Origin: an uncultured Oscillibacter sp.
GTDB taxonomy: Bacteria > Bacillota > Clostridia > Oscillospirales > Oscillospiraceae
Length of the DNA stretch: 64,000 bases
Assembly: GCA_910589315.1 (NCBI GenBank)
Contig: CAJUTB010000008.1
Coordinates: 1 to 64,000 of the forward strand
Direction of reading: 5' to 3'
Position numbers and translations under genes: made by a program
Part shown: positions 8,852 through 16,871 of the stretch, in pieces
Position numbering within the stretch: the first letter of the stretch is position 1
Layout of the letters: each line of letters begins with the position of its first letter
The notes under the pieces: generated by a model
Database searches by the model: none
Told to the model about the DNA's origin: nothing
Seen by the model: the letters and a program-made list of their open reading frames with translations, nothing else

Positions 8852-10576
8852 ATGGAACAAAGAAGCAAAAAGGAACGGCGTTTCTGGGCGCAGTTCGACG
8901 CCCTGGAGCTTGGCACGGGCTGGGATGAATCCGACATCACCAAGCCCCAGATCATGGTGGAAAGCGTTTACGGCGACTCCCACCCCGGCAGTTATCATCT
9001 GAATCAGATGGTGGAGCAGGCGGTATACGGCGTTTATGAAAAGGGCGGCAAGCCGGCCAAGTATTATGCGACCGACATCTGCGACGGCTGCGCCCAAGGT
9101 CACGACGGTATGAATTTCGTCCTGGCTTCTCGGGAAGCCATCGCCGACATGGTGGAAATTCACGCTTGCGCCGTGCCCTGGGACGGCATGATTCTCGCTT
9201 CCAGCTGCGACAAGTCCATTCCCGCCCACCTCAAGGCGGCGGCCCGTCTGGATATTCCGACCATTTTCATGCCCGGCGGCTCCATGCGGCCCGGTCCCAA
9301 CATGACCACTTCCATCGTCGCGGGCGATATCTCCCTGCGGGAGAAGCGCGACGGCGCGATTACGCCCCAGGAAGTCCGGGATTACAAGCTGACCGGCTGC
9401 CCGTCTGTGGGAGCCTGCACCTTCCTGGGCACCGCTTCCACCATGCAGTGTCTGGCGGAAGCTCTGGGTCTGGCTCTGCCCGGCTCCGCGCTGGTGCCCG
9501 CCACCATGCGGGACCTGCTGCAATACTCCCGCGACGCAGGCCGCCAGATTATGGCCCTGGCGGAAAAGGGACTCAAGCCCAGCCAGATCATGACGCCTGC
9601 CGCCTTCCGTAACGCCATCATTGTGCACAGCGCGATTGGCGGTTCCACGAATGCTACCCTGCATATTCCCTCGATCGCACGGGAAATGGGCTATGAACTG
9701 CCTATTGAGCTGTTTGACGAGATCAACCACCAGATTCCCCATATCGGCAACGTATATCCCTCTGGTACGCAGCTGACCGAATCCTTCTGGTTTGCGGGCG
9801 GCGTGCCTATGATTCAATGGATGCTTCGAGACATGCTGGATCTGGATGTGATGACCGTCACTGGGAAGACTCTGGGCGAAAACCTGGAGGATCTCCACAA
9901 GTCCAACTGGTTCGAGCGCAACCTCGGCTATCTGGCCAACTATGGCCTGAAGCGGGACGACGTGATTTTCCCGGTGGAAAAGGCCCACGAAAAGGGTTCC
10001 GTGGCCATTTTGAAGGGCAACATCGCGCCCGAGGGCAGCGTGGTGAAATACGCCGCCTGCGCGGAGAACCAGCGCGAGGTGGTCAACGCCGTTGCCCGCG
10101 TGTTCAACTGCGAGGAAGACGCTTATGACGCCGTTGCCAAGAAGCTCATCAATCCCAATGAAGTGATTATCGTTCGTTACGAGGGTCCCCGCGGCTGCGG
10201 TATGCCCGAAATGGTCGCTACGACGGAGGCCATTTGCTGCGACGAGCGGATTAACGGTTCGGTTGCTCTGATCACTGACGGCCGTTTCTCCGGCGCAACC
10301 CGCGGCGCGGCGATTGGACACGTCAGCCCCGAGGCCGCTGCGGGCGGACCGATTGCCTTTGTTGAGGAAGGCGACCTGATTTCTTACAGCGTGGAAAAAC
10401 GCACCCTCAATCTGACCGGCCTTCACGGCAAGCCCTGCACCCCTGAGGAAGCCGCCGCCGCTCTTGCCGAACGCGCCAAGAAGGGCATTATCCCCCGCGA
10501 GCCGCGTAAGGGCTTCTACCGTATTTATACCGAGAACGCAAACTCTGCCATGCAGGGCGGCGGCTTGGAGAAATAA
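8852..10576 (+). CDS. IlvD/Edd-family dehydratase (probable sugar-acid dehydratase)
   Basis: Iron-sulfur dehydratase of the dihydroxy-acid / phosphogluconate / aldonic-acid dehydratase family, removing water from a 2,3-dihydroxy acid to give a 2-keto-3-deoxy acid. Conserved blocks are visible in order: DICDGCAQGHDGM (cluster Cys, near residue 77), SSCDKSIPAHL (near 121), TGCPSVGACTFLGTAST (near 187), GPRGCGMPEM and TDGRFSGATRGAAIGHVSPE (near 475). It is 574 residues, in the range of the family (550-610). The ATG at 8852 follows a GGAGG site. Its neighbours, a GntP permease and a KDG-aldolase-like protein 15 bases downstream, argue for a catabolic sugar-acid role rather than branched-chain amino-acid synthesis. 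Gluconate, galactonate, xylonate or similar remain possible. Confidence 0.9.
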   Translation: MEQRSKKERRFWAQFDALELGTGWDESDITKPQIMVESVYGDSHPGSYHLNQMVEQAVYGVYEKGGKPAKYYATDICDGCAQGHDGMNFVLASREAIADMVEIHACAVPWDGMILASSCDKSIPAHLKAAARLDIPTIFMPGGSMRPGPNMTTSIVAGDISLREKRDGAITPQEVRDYKLTGCPSVGACTFLGTASTMQCLAEALGLALPGSALVPATMRDLLQYSRDAGRQIMALAEKGLKPSQIMTPAAFRNAIIVHSAIGGSTNATLHIPSIAREMGYELPIELFDEINHQIPHIGNVYPSGTQLTESFWFAGGVPMIQWMLRDMLDLDVMTVTGKTLGENLEDLHKSNWFERNLGYLANYGLKRDDVIFPVEKAHEKGSVAILKGNIAPEGSVVKYAACAENQREVVNAVARVFNCEEDAYDAVAKKLINPNEVIIVRYEGPRGCGMPEMVATTEAICCDERINGSVALITDGRFSGATRGAAIGHVSPEAAAGGPIAFVEEGDLISYSVEKRTLNLTGLHGKPCTPEEAAAALAERAKKGIIPREPRKGFYRIYTENANSAMQGGGLEK

Positions 10577-10591
10577 AGAAAGGAATACTTT

Positions 10592-11485
10592 ATGAAAGCA
10601 GCTTACTTAGCCCCCGCAATTACCTTGTTTAACGAGGACGGCACTCTGGACCTTGCCAGTCAGGAGCGTTTATATAACAATCTGATTGAAAACGGCATTG
10701 ACGGAATTCTGGTGGAAGGCAGCTCCAGCGAATTTTTCGCCATGAACATGGACGAACGCCGGGAAATGGCAAAATTCGCCATCGAAAAGGTCAACCACCG
10801 GGTAAAGTTAATCATTGGCACGTCGAATATGGTAGCCAGTGAAATCAGCGAGTTCTCTAACTTCTGTCTGGACGCCGGTGCGGATGCGGTCATGATTCTG
10901 CCGCCCTATTACTTCCATTTTGGACCGGAGGCGCTGCTGCAATATTACGACCGGCTGGCAAAGGAAATCCACGGGCCTATTTATATCTACAATTTCCCGG
11001 ACAATACCGGTTACAGCATTCCGGTGGAAACCGTTTTGCAGCTGGTTTTGATGCATCCGAATATCGTGGGACTGAAGGACACAATTCCGGGTGTGGACCA
11101 CACGCGGGAACTGATTAAAGTTGTCAAGAGCCGGGTTCCGTCCTTTGAGATTTACTCTGGGTTTGACGACAACTTTGCCCGGAACGTACTTTCCGGCGGC
11201 GACGGCTGCATAGCGGCTTTGAGCAATCTGGCTCCCGAGCTGACTTCGGCCTGGGTGAAGGCATTCCGTGAGAATGATCTGGAAGGCATTGCCCTGGGTC
11301 AACAGCGCATTGACCGTTTGATGGATCTATATCGGATTCGGGAGCCGTTCCTGCCAGTGCTGAAGGAAGCTATCAAGCTGCGCGGAATTGTTACGTCCAG
11401 CGCGAGCACGTTCCCCATGCCCAATGCGACGATTGAGGACGACGCCCGCATTTTGGAACTTTTGGCAAAAGAAAATTTGCGGTAA
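10592..11485 (+). CDS. DapA/NanA-family aldolase (probable 2-keto-3-deoxy sugar-acid aldolase)
   Basis: Class I, Schiff-base-forming (beta/alpha)8 enzyme. The lysine expected to bind pyruvate is Lys162 (VGLKDT), the paired tyrosine is Tyr133 (YIYNFP), and the substrate carboxylate loop is Gly43-Glu47 (GSSSE). It is 297 residues, the family's usual length. The gene starts 15 bases after the dehydratase stop with AAAGGA upstream. DapA proper would have GTTGE in the carboxylate loop; GSSSE together with the operon context favours a 2-keto-3-deoxygluconate-type aldolase giving pyruvate and an aldehyde. A lyase for other 2-keto acids cannot be excluded. A bidirectional terminator follows. Confidence 0.88.
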   Translation: MKAAYLAPAITLFNEDGTLDLASQERLYNNLIENGIDGILVEGSSSEFFAMNMDERREMAKFAIEKVNHRVKLIIGTSNMVASEISEFSNFCLDAGADAVMILPPYYFHFGPEALLQYYDRLAKEIHGPIYIYNFPDNTGYSIPVETVLQLVLMHPNIVGLKDTIPGVDHTRELIKVVKSRVPSFEIYSGFDDNFARNVLSGGDGCIAALSNLAPELTSAWVKAFRENDLEGIALGQQRIDRLMDLYRIREPFLPVLKEAIKLRGIVTSSASTFPMPNATIEDDARILELLAKENLR

Positions 11486-11527
11486 GTTTCTTTCCCGTAG
11501 GGAAAGGGAATGGACGCGTATGGAAAA

Positions 11528-11560
11528 GCGGCTGTGCTACTTTGTAACACAGCCGCTTTT
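11528..11560. terminator. Bidirectional intrinsic terminator
   Basis: Perfect 9-bp stem GCGGCTGTG/CACAGCCGC with an 11-base loop, followed by TTTT on the plus strand and preceded by AAAA, so it works for both the aldolase operon and the converging LysE-type gene. Confidence 0.85.
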
Positions 11561-11564
11561 ATAT

Positions 11565-12158
11565 TTACATAAAGATGATTTTCCAGGCGCACCAGACCAG
11601 GAGGAGGGCCATAACGGCGTTTATGACGGTGTTAAACCGCTTGTAGAGCGGGAACAGCATAGAGCCAAGCGTAGCCCAGATGAGGTTTCCGGTGGCGGCA
11701 CAGCCCGCCATGATGACCGCAAAGGCAAGGATGGAGGGGACATGGAAGCCATGGGGGAGGATGTAGCCGGAATATGCTGCAATTCCGAGGCTCATGATTT
11801 TGACGTTGAGGAATTGCAGAAGAAATCCGTTGATGTACGTCAGGGGTTTTGTTTCGCCGCCGCTGGAATCTCCGACCTTGCGGACCAGGGTTTTATAGGC
11901 GAGGTAGAGGATGTAGGCCGCGCCGACGTATTTGGCGTAGGGAACGATCTGGGGGACTAATTCTCCAAGGACGGCGCAGCCGAAGCCGCAGATCAGCATA
12001 ATGGAGAGGAGGCCGCTCCAGATGCCGTAGATGAGCGGCAGGCACCGCCGGAAGCCGAATTTACTGGTACTGCTTAACAGGAGGATGTTATTGGGTCCAG
12101 GCGAAAAGGTAGTGGCGCAGGCGTAAGCGGCGAGTTCCAAATAGATGGACACTGGCAT
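11565..12158 (-). CDS. LysE/RhtB-family amino-acid exporter
   Basis: Small membrane exporter of amino acids or related solutes. The start at 12158 (MPVSIYLELAAYA) follows an AGGAAGAAGGAA site; a start 19 codons upstream would add a polar extension without a ribosome site. The 197-residue product has about six hydrophobic segments and the family motif SPGPNNILLLSSTSKFG in the first loop, plus GAAYILYLAYKTL and a C-terminal helix ending CAWKIIF. It stands alone, converging on the sugar-acid operon, with repeat copy A upstream. Substrate unknown. Confidence 0.88.
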   Translation of the reverse strand: MPVSIYLELAAYACATTFSPGPNNILLLSSTSKFGFRRCLPLIYGIWSGLLSIMLICGFGCAVLGELVPQIVPYAKYVGAAYILYLAYKTLVRKVGDSSGGETKPLTYINGFLLQFLNVKIMSLGIAAYSGYILPHGFHVPSILAFAVIMAGCAATGNLIWATLGSMLFPLYKRFNTVINAVMALLLVWCAWKIIFM

Positions 12159-12266
12159 GGTGATTCCTTCTTCCTTCGGAATTGTTTGGGACTTTACACC
12201 GCTAAATACTAGCACATCCTCTATTCAGCGTCAAGAGAAATATCTTTTTCATTGCTTTCCAGCAGT

Positions 12267-12554
12267 GGGGGGGACGCGCCTTGCGGCGCGGGCGCGAAAT
12301 TGCTATTTGCAATAGCTGGTCCAAAATAGAACCCCCCATTTTCTTTTCTCTGGCAAGAGAAAAGAAAACGGGCCGTTCACGGTCCAAAAGAAAAGAGCGT
12401 TTGTGAGGACTGGTGGAAGACTTTAGACGGGTGGACCCTAAACGAGAAGTCCAATTCGACTTGTCTCTGCGCCGAACCCCGCTGCCGCTGCTGCGGTGCT
12501 TGGGGTGGGCCTCTGCACCCGCTCGTTTTTTTCAACCGCCATAATTGCCAAAAT
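12267..12554 (+). repeat. Dispersed structured repeat, copy A
   Basis: About 290 bases, over 80% identical by eye to the copies at 23393, 43793 and 61021. Modules in order: hairpin CGCGCC-TTGC-GGCGCG; GCTATT-TGC-AATAGC; the 13-base arms TTTTCTTTTCTCT and AGAGAAAAGAAAA around loop GGCA; GGGCCG-TTCA-CGGTCC; a conserved unpaired stretch with AGTCCAA and CTGCCGCTGCTGCGG; then a GC-rich 3' hairpin. This copy lacks about 45 bases before the 3' hairpin that copies B and C have. Its 3' hairpin is re-formed from GGGTG and CACCC. It lies between two minus-strand genes. Confidence 0.85.
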
Positions 12555-12563
12555 TAGTTATCT

Positions 12564-12600
12564 AAAAAAACAGCGTCTGTCAAATTGACAGACGCTGTTT
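12564..12600 (-). terminator. Intrinsic terminator of ribU
   Basis: A near-perfect palindrome, arms AAACAGCGTCTGTCAA and TTGACAGACGCTGTTT overlapping at the centre, followed on the minus strand by seven T. It begins six bases after the ribU stop codon. Confidence 0.92.
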
Positions 12601-12605
12601 CTAAC

Positions 12606-13301
12606 TCAAACTTTCTCTGCTAAAACCAACAGCAAAAACACAAATGTGATCAAAAGTGCCAGAGAAAACATCAAAAATCCTGCGTTGATCCGTCCACTGG
12701 CTCCTGCCGTTGTCTGTGACTCCGGTGCTAACCGCGCCTTTCGCAGTGCGCCTACAACCGGCTTATAAAGAAGCAGAGTCAACGCCATATTCAATCCGCC
12801 CTTAACCAGATTAAACGGCAGAAACAGCGTCGGAAGCATCGCCGCTACTACAGGACGTTCCACTTCCATATAAATCGGCGTAATCAAATAGTTCCACAGC
12901 AGCATTACCCCAACCAATGTCACGACACCCACAGACAACCCAATTACCGCACCCTTCCGCGTATGTACTTTCCGATATACAAACGCCGCCGGACACGCAA
13001 ACGCACAAGCCGCCAGCGCATTCATAATACAGCCCATAATTCCGGTATCACTTACCGTAAACAGCTCGATCAACGCAACAACAATCGAGACCGCCGCCGC
13101 TGAAACCGGTCCAAACAAAAAACCACAAATTGCTACGACAACGCTCTTAATCTCCATTTGCAAAAACATCACTTGCGGCAGTATCTTGCTCAAAAGCATT
13201 GCCAAATAAGTCAGTGCCGTCAGCATGGCCAGGGAAGACAATTTTCGGACATCCAGTTTCGACCGTGAGACAGGAATTACATTTGCATCCAATTGAGACA
13301 T
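12606..13301 (-). CDS. ribU: ECF transporter S component for riboflavin
   Basis: Substrate-binding membrane subunit of an energy-coupling-factor importer, predicted to take up riboflavin or FMN with the shared EcfAA'T module encoded elsewhere. The ATG at 13301 (MSQLDANV) lies nine bases after AAGGAG; an ATG six codons earlier is less well placed. The 231-residue protein has about six hydrophobic segments, the family's first helix (LSSLAMLTALTYLAMLLSK), the IKSVVVAICGFLFGP segment and a basic N-terminus. The FMN riboswitch in its leader supports the flavin assignment strongly. It is monocistronic, with a terminator directly after it. Confidence 0.93.
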   Translation of the reverse strand: MSQLDANVIPVSRSKLDVRKLSSLAMLTALTYLAMLLSKILPQVMFLQMEIKSVVVAICGFLFGPVSAAAVSIVVALIELFTVSDTGIMGCIMNALAACAFACPAAFVYRKVHTRKGAVIGLSVGVVTLVGVMLLWNYLITPIYMEVERPVVAAMLPTLFLPFNLVKGGLNMALTLLLYKPVVGALRKARLAPESQTTAGASGRINAGFLMFSLALLITFVFLLLVLAEKV

Positions 13302-13407
13302 AGAAAAACACTCCTTCACAAACTTGAAACACCCTCAATTCTTTGACTTCTCCAAGGTGATCAAGCAGCAAAGAAGCGCGCAAAAACACGCCGTTCCCGC
13401 CGTATTC

Positions 13408-13525
13408 ATCTTCTTCCATCCAGACTGTAACTGTTGGTCCCGGAGTCGCACCGGGTCAGCGGATGCAAACGCATCCGGTCGCGGACTATACCGCCAGTGG
13501 GGAATTTCACCCCGCCCTGAAGACA
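13408..13525 (-). promoter_or_regulatory. FMN riboswitch (RFN element)
   Basis: The minus strand shows the conserved RFN landmarks in order: TCAGGGCGGGGTGAAATTCC, CCACTGGCGGTA, CCGCGA, a variable hairpin GGATGCG-TTTG-CATCC, CTGACCCGGTG, GACTCCGGGACC, and AACAGTTACAGTCTGGATGG. It ends about 105 bases before ribU. Riboflavin uptake is therefore expected to be shut down by FMN. Confidence 0.97.
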
Positions 13526-13549
13526 AAGTATGCAGTTGTTTCTGTTCCT

Positions 13550-13578
13550 AGTATAAGCGATTGCTGTGGAAAATGCAA
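13550..13578 (-). promoter_or_regulatory. Promoter of the ribU transcript, overlapping a DnaA-box-like site
   Basis: On the minus strand TTGCAT (13578-13573) and TATACT (13555-13550) are 17 bases apart, 25 bases before the riboswitch. The spacer holds TTTTCCACA (13573-13565), one base off the DnaA box TTATCCACA. Confidence 0.7.
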
Positions 13579-13594
13579 CCCCTTTTTATCTACA
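13565..13594. other. DnaA-box-like sites upstream of dnaA
   Basis: TTTTCCACA (13573-13565, minus) and TTATCTACA (13586-13594, plus) each differ from TTATCCACA by one base. They lie in an AT-rich region (13561-13798) before dnaA that also carries AT-only runs near 13680-13720. Together with boxes after dnaA this suggests a split oriC as in other Firmicutes. Confidence 0.5.
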
Positions 13595-13723
13595 GCTCTC
13601 AAAAATTATCATAACCTTTTCCTCTTTTCCATCTTGTGAAATGAAACGGGAACAATATCCCCTTACATTGCGAATCAAACAATAATTGAAAACAAATATA
13701 TTCTAATTATATTTAATATAGTA

Positions 13724-13752
13724 TTGCCTACACTTTCTTTTTTTGTTATAAT
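13724..13752 (+). promoter_or_regulatory. dnaA promoter with extended -10
   Basis: TTGCCT (13724-13729), a 17-base T-rich spacer and TATAAT (13747-13752) preceded by TGT, an extended -10. It is 46 bases before the dnaA start. Confidence 0.8.
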
Positions 13753-13798
13753 TATGAAGACATACTATGCAAATTTATAAAGAGAGAGGTGCTTCCGC

Positions 13799-15118
13799 TT
13801 GAATTCCGTAACCGATATCTGGGAAAACGTCCTCCGGCAGCTTCGGGGGACTCTCTCCGAAACCACCATCTCCACCTGGTTCGACGAATTGTCTATTGTC
13901 AATATCCGGGGAAACACCTGCTTTCTCCACTGTCCCAACGACTTCAAAAAGGGATACATTGAATCCCTCTTTCTCAGCAACATCAAAAACTCTCTCCATG
14001 ACATTTTCTCCATGGATTTCGAGGTCAAAATTCTCGACGACGACGGCCTGATTGAATTTCAGGGCGGCACTGCGCCCCAGCGGCAGTCTGACCGGTTCAC
14101 GTCCGCCGAATTTACCTTCGAGACCTTTGTAGTCGGCCCCTCCAACAAGCTTGCCCACGCCGCTTCTATGGCCGTTGCGGAGCATCCCGCCCAGAATTAC
14201 AACCCCCTTCTGATCTACGGCGATTCCGGGCTAGGCAAAACCCATCTTCTGAACGCAATTGCCAACGTTATCCGAAGAAACGATCCAAAAGCAAAAATTG
14301 TTTACGTCAAAGGTGACGATTTCATCAACGAATTCATTGAACTGATTCGCGCCGGGCGCGGCAGCGAATTTCGCGCCAAATACCGGCAGGCGGACCTTCT
14401 TCTGGTGGACGACGTGCAGTTTGTGGCCGGCAAAGATCAGGTGCAAAACGAGTTTTTCCATACGTTCAACACCCTTTACGAATCCGGACGGCAGATCGTC
14501 CTGACCTCCGACCGGCCCCCGTCTGAGATGACGCTCCTGGACGACCGCCTTCGGACCCGTTTCGAATGGGGTCTTCTGGCAGACGTAAAACCGCCGGATT
14601 TTGAAACCCGTCTTGCCATCGTCAAGAATAAAGCGGCCCTGCTGGGTATGGAACTGCCGGACAAAATTGCAGTTTATGTTGCCCAGAACGTCACGGCCAA
14701 CGTCCGCCAGCTGGAGGGTACGATCAACAAAATTCTTGCTTACAAGGACCTGCTTGGAAATGAAACAGACGAAGAAGTAGTCACTCGCGCCATGAAGGAC
14801 ATCCTGAAGGACAGCAACGAATACATTCCAACGCCGGAATCGATTCTTTCCTATGTCAGCCGTTATTATAATGTAGACGAATCCGTAGTCCGGGGCCAGC
14901 AGCGCAACCGTGACGCCGTGACTGCCCGGCAGATCGCTATGTATCTGATTCGGAGCATGACCAGCCTTTCTCAAGAGAATATCGGCCGCTATTTTGACAA
15001 CCGCGACCATGCCACCGTTGCGTATTCTCTTACCCAGGTAGAGAAGAAAATGAAAAAAGACTCGGCCTTTGCCGAGGTTGTAAAAGAGCTGAAAACCAAT
15101 ATCAATTCCCGACACTGA
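13799..15118 (+). CDS. dnaA: Chromosomal replication initiator DnaA
   Basis: AAA+ ATPase that binds DnaA boxes and melts the origin. The reading frame begins with TTG at 13799 (preceded by GAGAGGTG), giving MNSVTDIWENVLRQL, the normal domain I start; no ATG is available nearby. In the 439-residue protein Walker A is GDSGLGKTHLL at about 141-151, Walker B LLLVDDVQF at about 200-208, sensor-type LTSDRPPSE follows, and the DNA-binding domain IV ends with DNRDHATVAYSLTQVEKKM. Domain II is very short. It is the first gene of the dnaA-dnaN-yaaA-recF-remB-gyrB block. Box-like sites on both sides suggest autoregulation. Confidence 0.98.
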   Translation: MNSVTDIWENVLRQLRGTLSETTISTWFDELSIVNIRGNTCFLHCPNDFKKGYIESLFLSNIKNSLHDIFSMDFEVKILDDDGLIEFQGGTAPQRQSDRFTSAEFTFETFVVGPSNKLAHAASMAVAEHPAQNYNPLLIYGDSGLGKTHLLNAIANVIRRNDPKAKIVYVKGDDFINEFIELIRAGRGSEFRAKYRQADLLLVDDVQFVAGKDQVQNEFFHTFNTLYESGRQIVLTSDRPPSEMTLLDDRLRTRFEWGLLADVKPPDFETRLAIVKNKAALLGMELPDKIAVYVAQNVTANVRQLEGTINKILAYKDLLGNETDEEVVTRAMKDILKDSNEYIPTPESILSYVSRYYNVDESVVRGQQRNRDAVTARQIAMYLIRSMTSLSQENIGRYFDNRDHATVAYSLTQVEKKMKKDSAFAEVVKELKTNINSRH

Positions 15119-15468
15119 TCTTTCTTTTTCCACAATCCATAGCGGAAAAAGAAAAACACAGTGTTAAAAAAATTCTCTCCGCCAAAGAACGCGGAAAAAC
15201 TACCAATTTCTCCACAACCTGCCGTGGAGGCGCAAAACCTTGCAAATACGCTCTTTTTTCTTTTTTTCAACATCTTTTTGCTCTACGTCTACTTTTTCTA
15301 AAAACAATTATTCATTTTATATTTTTAGAAAAACAGACCCTGTCCGTCTCTCACGGACACTTCTTTGAACAAGCCTTTCTTGATTACAGAGCGTATACCG
15401 TTTCATACCTTAAAATCTACGCCGCGCCGCCGCCTGGTGAAGCGCGAAGACGACGGAGGTTCTCTTGA
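15119..15468. other. dnaA-dnaN intergenic region, probable second half of oriC
   Basis: This 350-base gap holds TTTTCCACA (15126-15134) and TTCTCCACA (15208-15216), each one base from the DnaA box. A very AT-rich stretch is bounded by a perfect 12-bp inverted repeat, TTTTTCTAAAAA (15293-15304) and TTTTTAGAAAAA (15322-15333), a plausible unwinding element. TGTCCGT-N5-ACGGACA (15341-15359) can form a hairpin before dnaN. No gene is present. Confidence 0.55.
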
Positions 15469-16599
15469 ATGAAATTTACCTGTGAAAAAGTTTTGCTGCA
15501 AAATGCAATTTCTACCGCTGGCCGCGCAGTAGCGCAGAAGAGCTCCATTCCCGCCCTGGAGGGAATCCTGATCCGCGCATCCGGACAGGAACTCATATTC
15601 TCCGGCTACAATATGCAGACCGGCATCCGGACCCGGCTTTCCGCAAACGTTGTGGAAGAAGGCGAAATCGTTGTCAGTTCCCGGCTGTTCAGTGAGATTA
15701 TCCGAAAAATGCCGGATGATGTGGTAACGTTCTTTGTAAGTGAGCGCATGACGGTTCACCTGAGCTGCGGTGCGGCGGATTTTGAGATCTCGGGACTCTC
15801 TGCGGCGGAATATCCGGATCTGCCGGAGGTGGAGGACGAATATTCCATCCGGATGGACCGGAAGATCCTGAAAGAGATGATTGAAGAAGTGGCTTTCGCC
15901 GTTTCGACAAACGAGAGCCGCCCGATTCATACGGGAGCTTTGTTTGAGGTTGCAGACAATTCTCTGACAATGGCGGCTGTAGACGGTTTTCGTCTGGCTG
16001 TCCGGCGGGAACCGCTGGAGAAGGTAGAGGGCGGCGAATTCTTCTTTGTAGCCCCTGGACAGGCGTTGAATGAAGTAAAAGGCATTTGCGGAGAGAGCAA
16101 AGCAAGCGGCGATGAGGAAACCTCTGCGTCTGTCACGCTGGGCAAACGGCATATCCTGTTTGCGGTTGGAAACACGGAATTGATCTGCCGCCGTTTGGAA
16201 GGAGAATTTTTGGACTACCGGAACGCAATCCCAAAGAATAACCCAATTTCCGTGACCGTGGAGACCAAAGACCTGATCGGAAGCATCGACCGGGTTTCGG
16301 TCATGATTTCTGAGAAGCTGAAAAGTCCCGTCCGGTGTGTGTTCGACCATGATAAGATACTGTTGTCCGCTAAAACGGCGACAGGCGACGCGAAGGACAT
16401 ATGTTCGATGACTGGAGACGGCGGCGGGCTGGAAATCGGCTTTAACAACCGCTATTTGATGGAAGCTCTACGGTATGCGCCGACGGACAAAGTGCGGATT
16501 GAATTGAATACCAGCGTATCGCCCGCGCTGATTCTGCCGGTGGAGGACGACGGAAGATTTTTGTATATGGTTCTTCCGGTTCGTCTGAAGGCAAATTAA
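15469..16599 (+). CDS. dnaN: DNA polymerase III subunit beta (sliding clamp)
   Basis: Ring-shaped processivity clamp for the replicative polymerase. The start at 15469 follows GGAGG and gives MKFTCEKVLLQNAISTAGRA, the typical N-terminus. The 376-residue chain fits three clamp domains; it ends with the standard ALILPVEDDGRFLYMVLPVRL segment, which forms the peptide-binding pocket and C-terminus. Its place after dnaA is canonical. Nothing looks unusual. Confidence 0.97.
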   Translation: MKFTCEKVLLQNAISTAGRAVAQKSSIPALEGILIRASGQELIFSGYNMQTGIRTRLSANVVEEGEIVVSSRLFSEIIRKMPDDVVTFFVSERMTVHLSCGAADFEISGLSAAEYPDLPEVEDEYSIRMDRKILKEMIEEVAFAVSTNESRPIHTGALFEVADNSLTMAAVDGFRLAVRREPLEKVEGGEFFFVAPGQALNEVKGICGESKASGDEETSASVTLGKRHILFAVGNTELICRRLEGEFLDYRNAIPKNNPISVTVETKDLIGSIDRVSVMISEKLKSPVRCVFDHDKILLSAKTATGDAKDICSMTGDGGGLEIGFNNRYLMEALRYAPTDKVRIELNTSVSPALILPVEDDGRFLYMVLPVRLKAN

Positions 16600-16649
16600 A
16601 TGGTTTTTCCCGGGAAAAGTTTTGATTTTGGTGAAAAAAGGAAATGCTT

Positions 16650-16871
16650 ATGGTAGGAAAAGAGATTCCAATTCACACGGAATTCATTAAGCTGCAAGAC
16701 CTGCTGAAATATGCCAACGCCGTGGAGAGCGGCGGTGCGGCAAAGGAGCATATCCAAGCTGGAGAAGTAGCGGTCAACGGCGAGGTTTGTACGCAGCGGG
16801 GAAAAAAGCTGCGCCCCGGCGATCAGGTGACGTTCAACGGCGCGGCCTATACGGTGTCCTATGCAGGTTGA
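16650..16871 (+). CDS. yaaA: S4-domain RNA-binding protein (YaaA/YbcJ type)
   Basis: Small S4-like protein of 73 residues, usually found between dnaN and recF. The second of two nearby ATGs (16650, MVGKEIPIHTEFIKLQDLL) is preferred because GGAA lies seven bases upstream; the first (16644) abuts the ribosome site. The S4 core is visible in GGAAKEHIQAGEVAVNGEVC followed by RGKKLRPGDQV. A role in RNA or ribosome binding is known only for the domain. Its stop overlaps the start of recF by 11 bases, implying translational coupling. Confidence 0.9.
   Translation: MVGKEIPIHTEFIKLQDLLKYANAVESGGAAKEHIQAGEVAVNGEVCTQRGKKLRPGDQVTFNGAAYTVSYAG

Noticed and set aside
11499..11960. Plus-strand frame reading through the terminator into the LysE region
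   Set aside because: It passes through a strong terminator and opposes a clear membrane exporter gene.
12202..12387. Small open frames across the repeat copies as genes
   Set aside because: They are the same repeat sequence read in the gene direction; no consistent start or ribosome site and a stop in copy C. Kept only as a low-interest finding.
13779..13801. An ATG start for dnaA
   Set aside because: No in-frame ATG precedes the conserved N-terminus; TTG at 13799 follows a GAGAGGTG site and gives the expected first residues.
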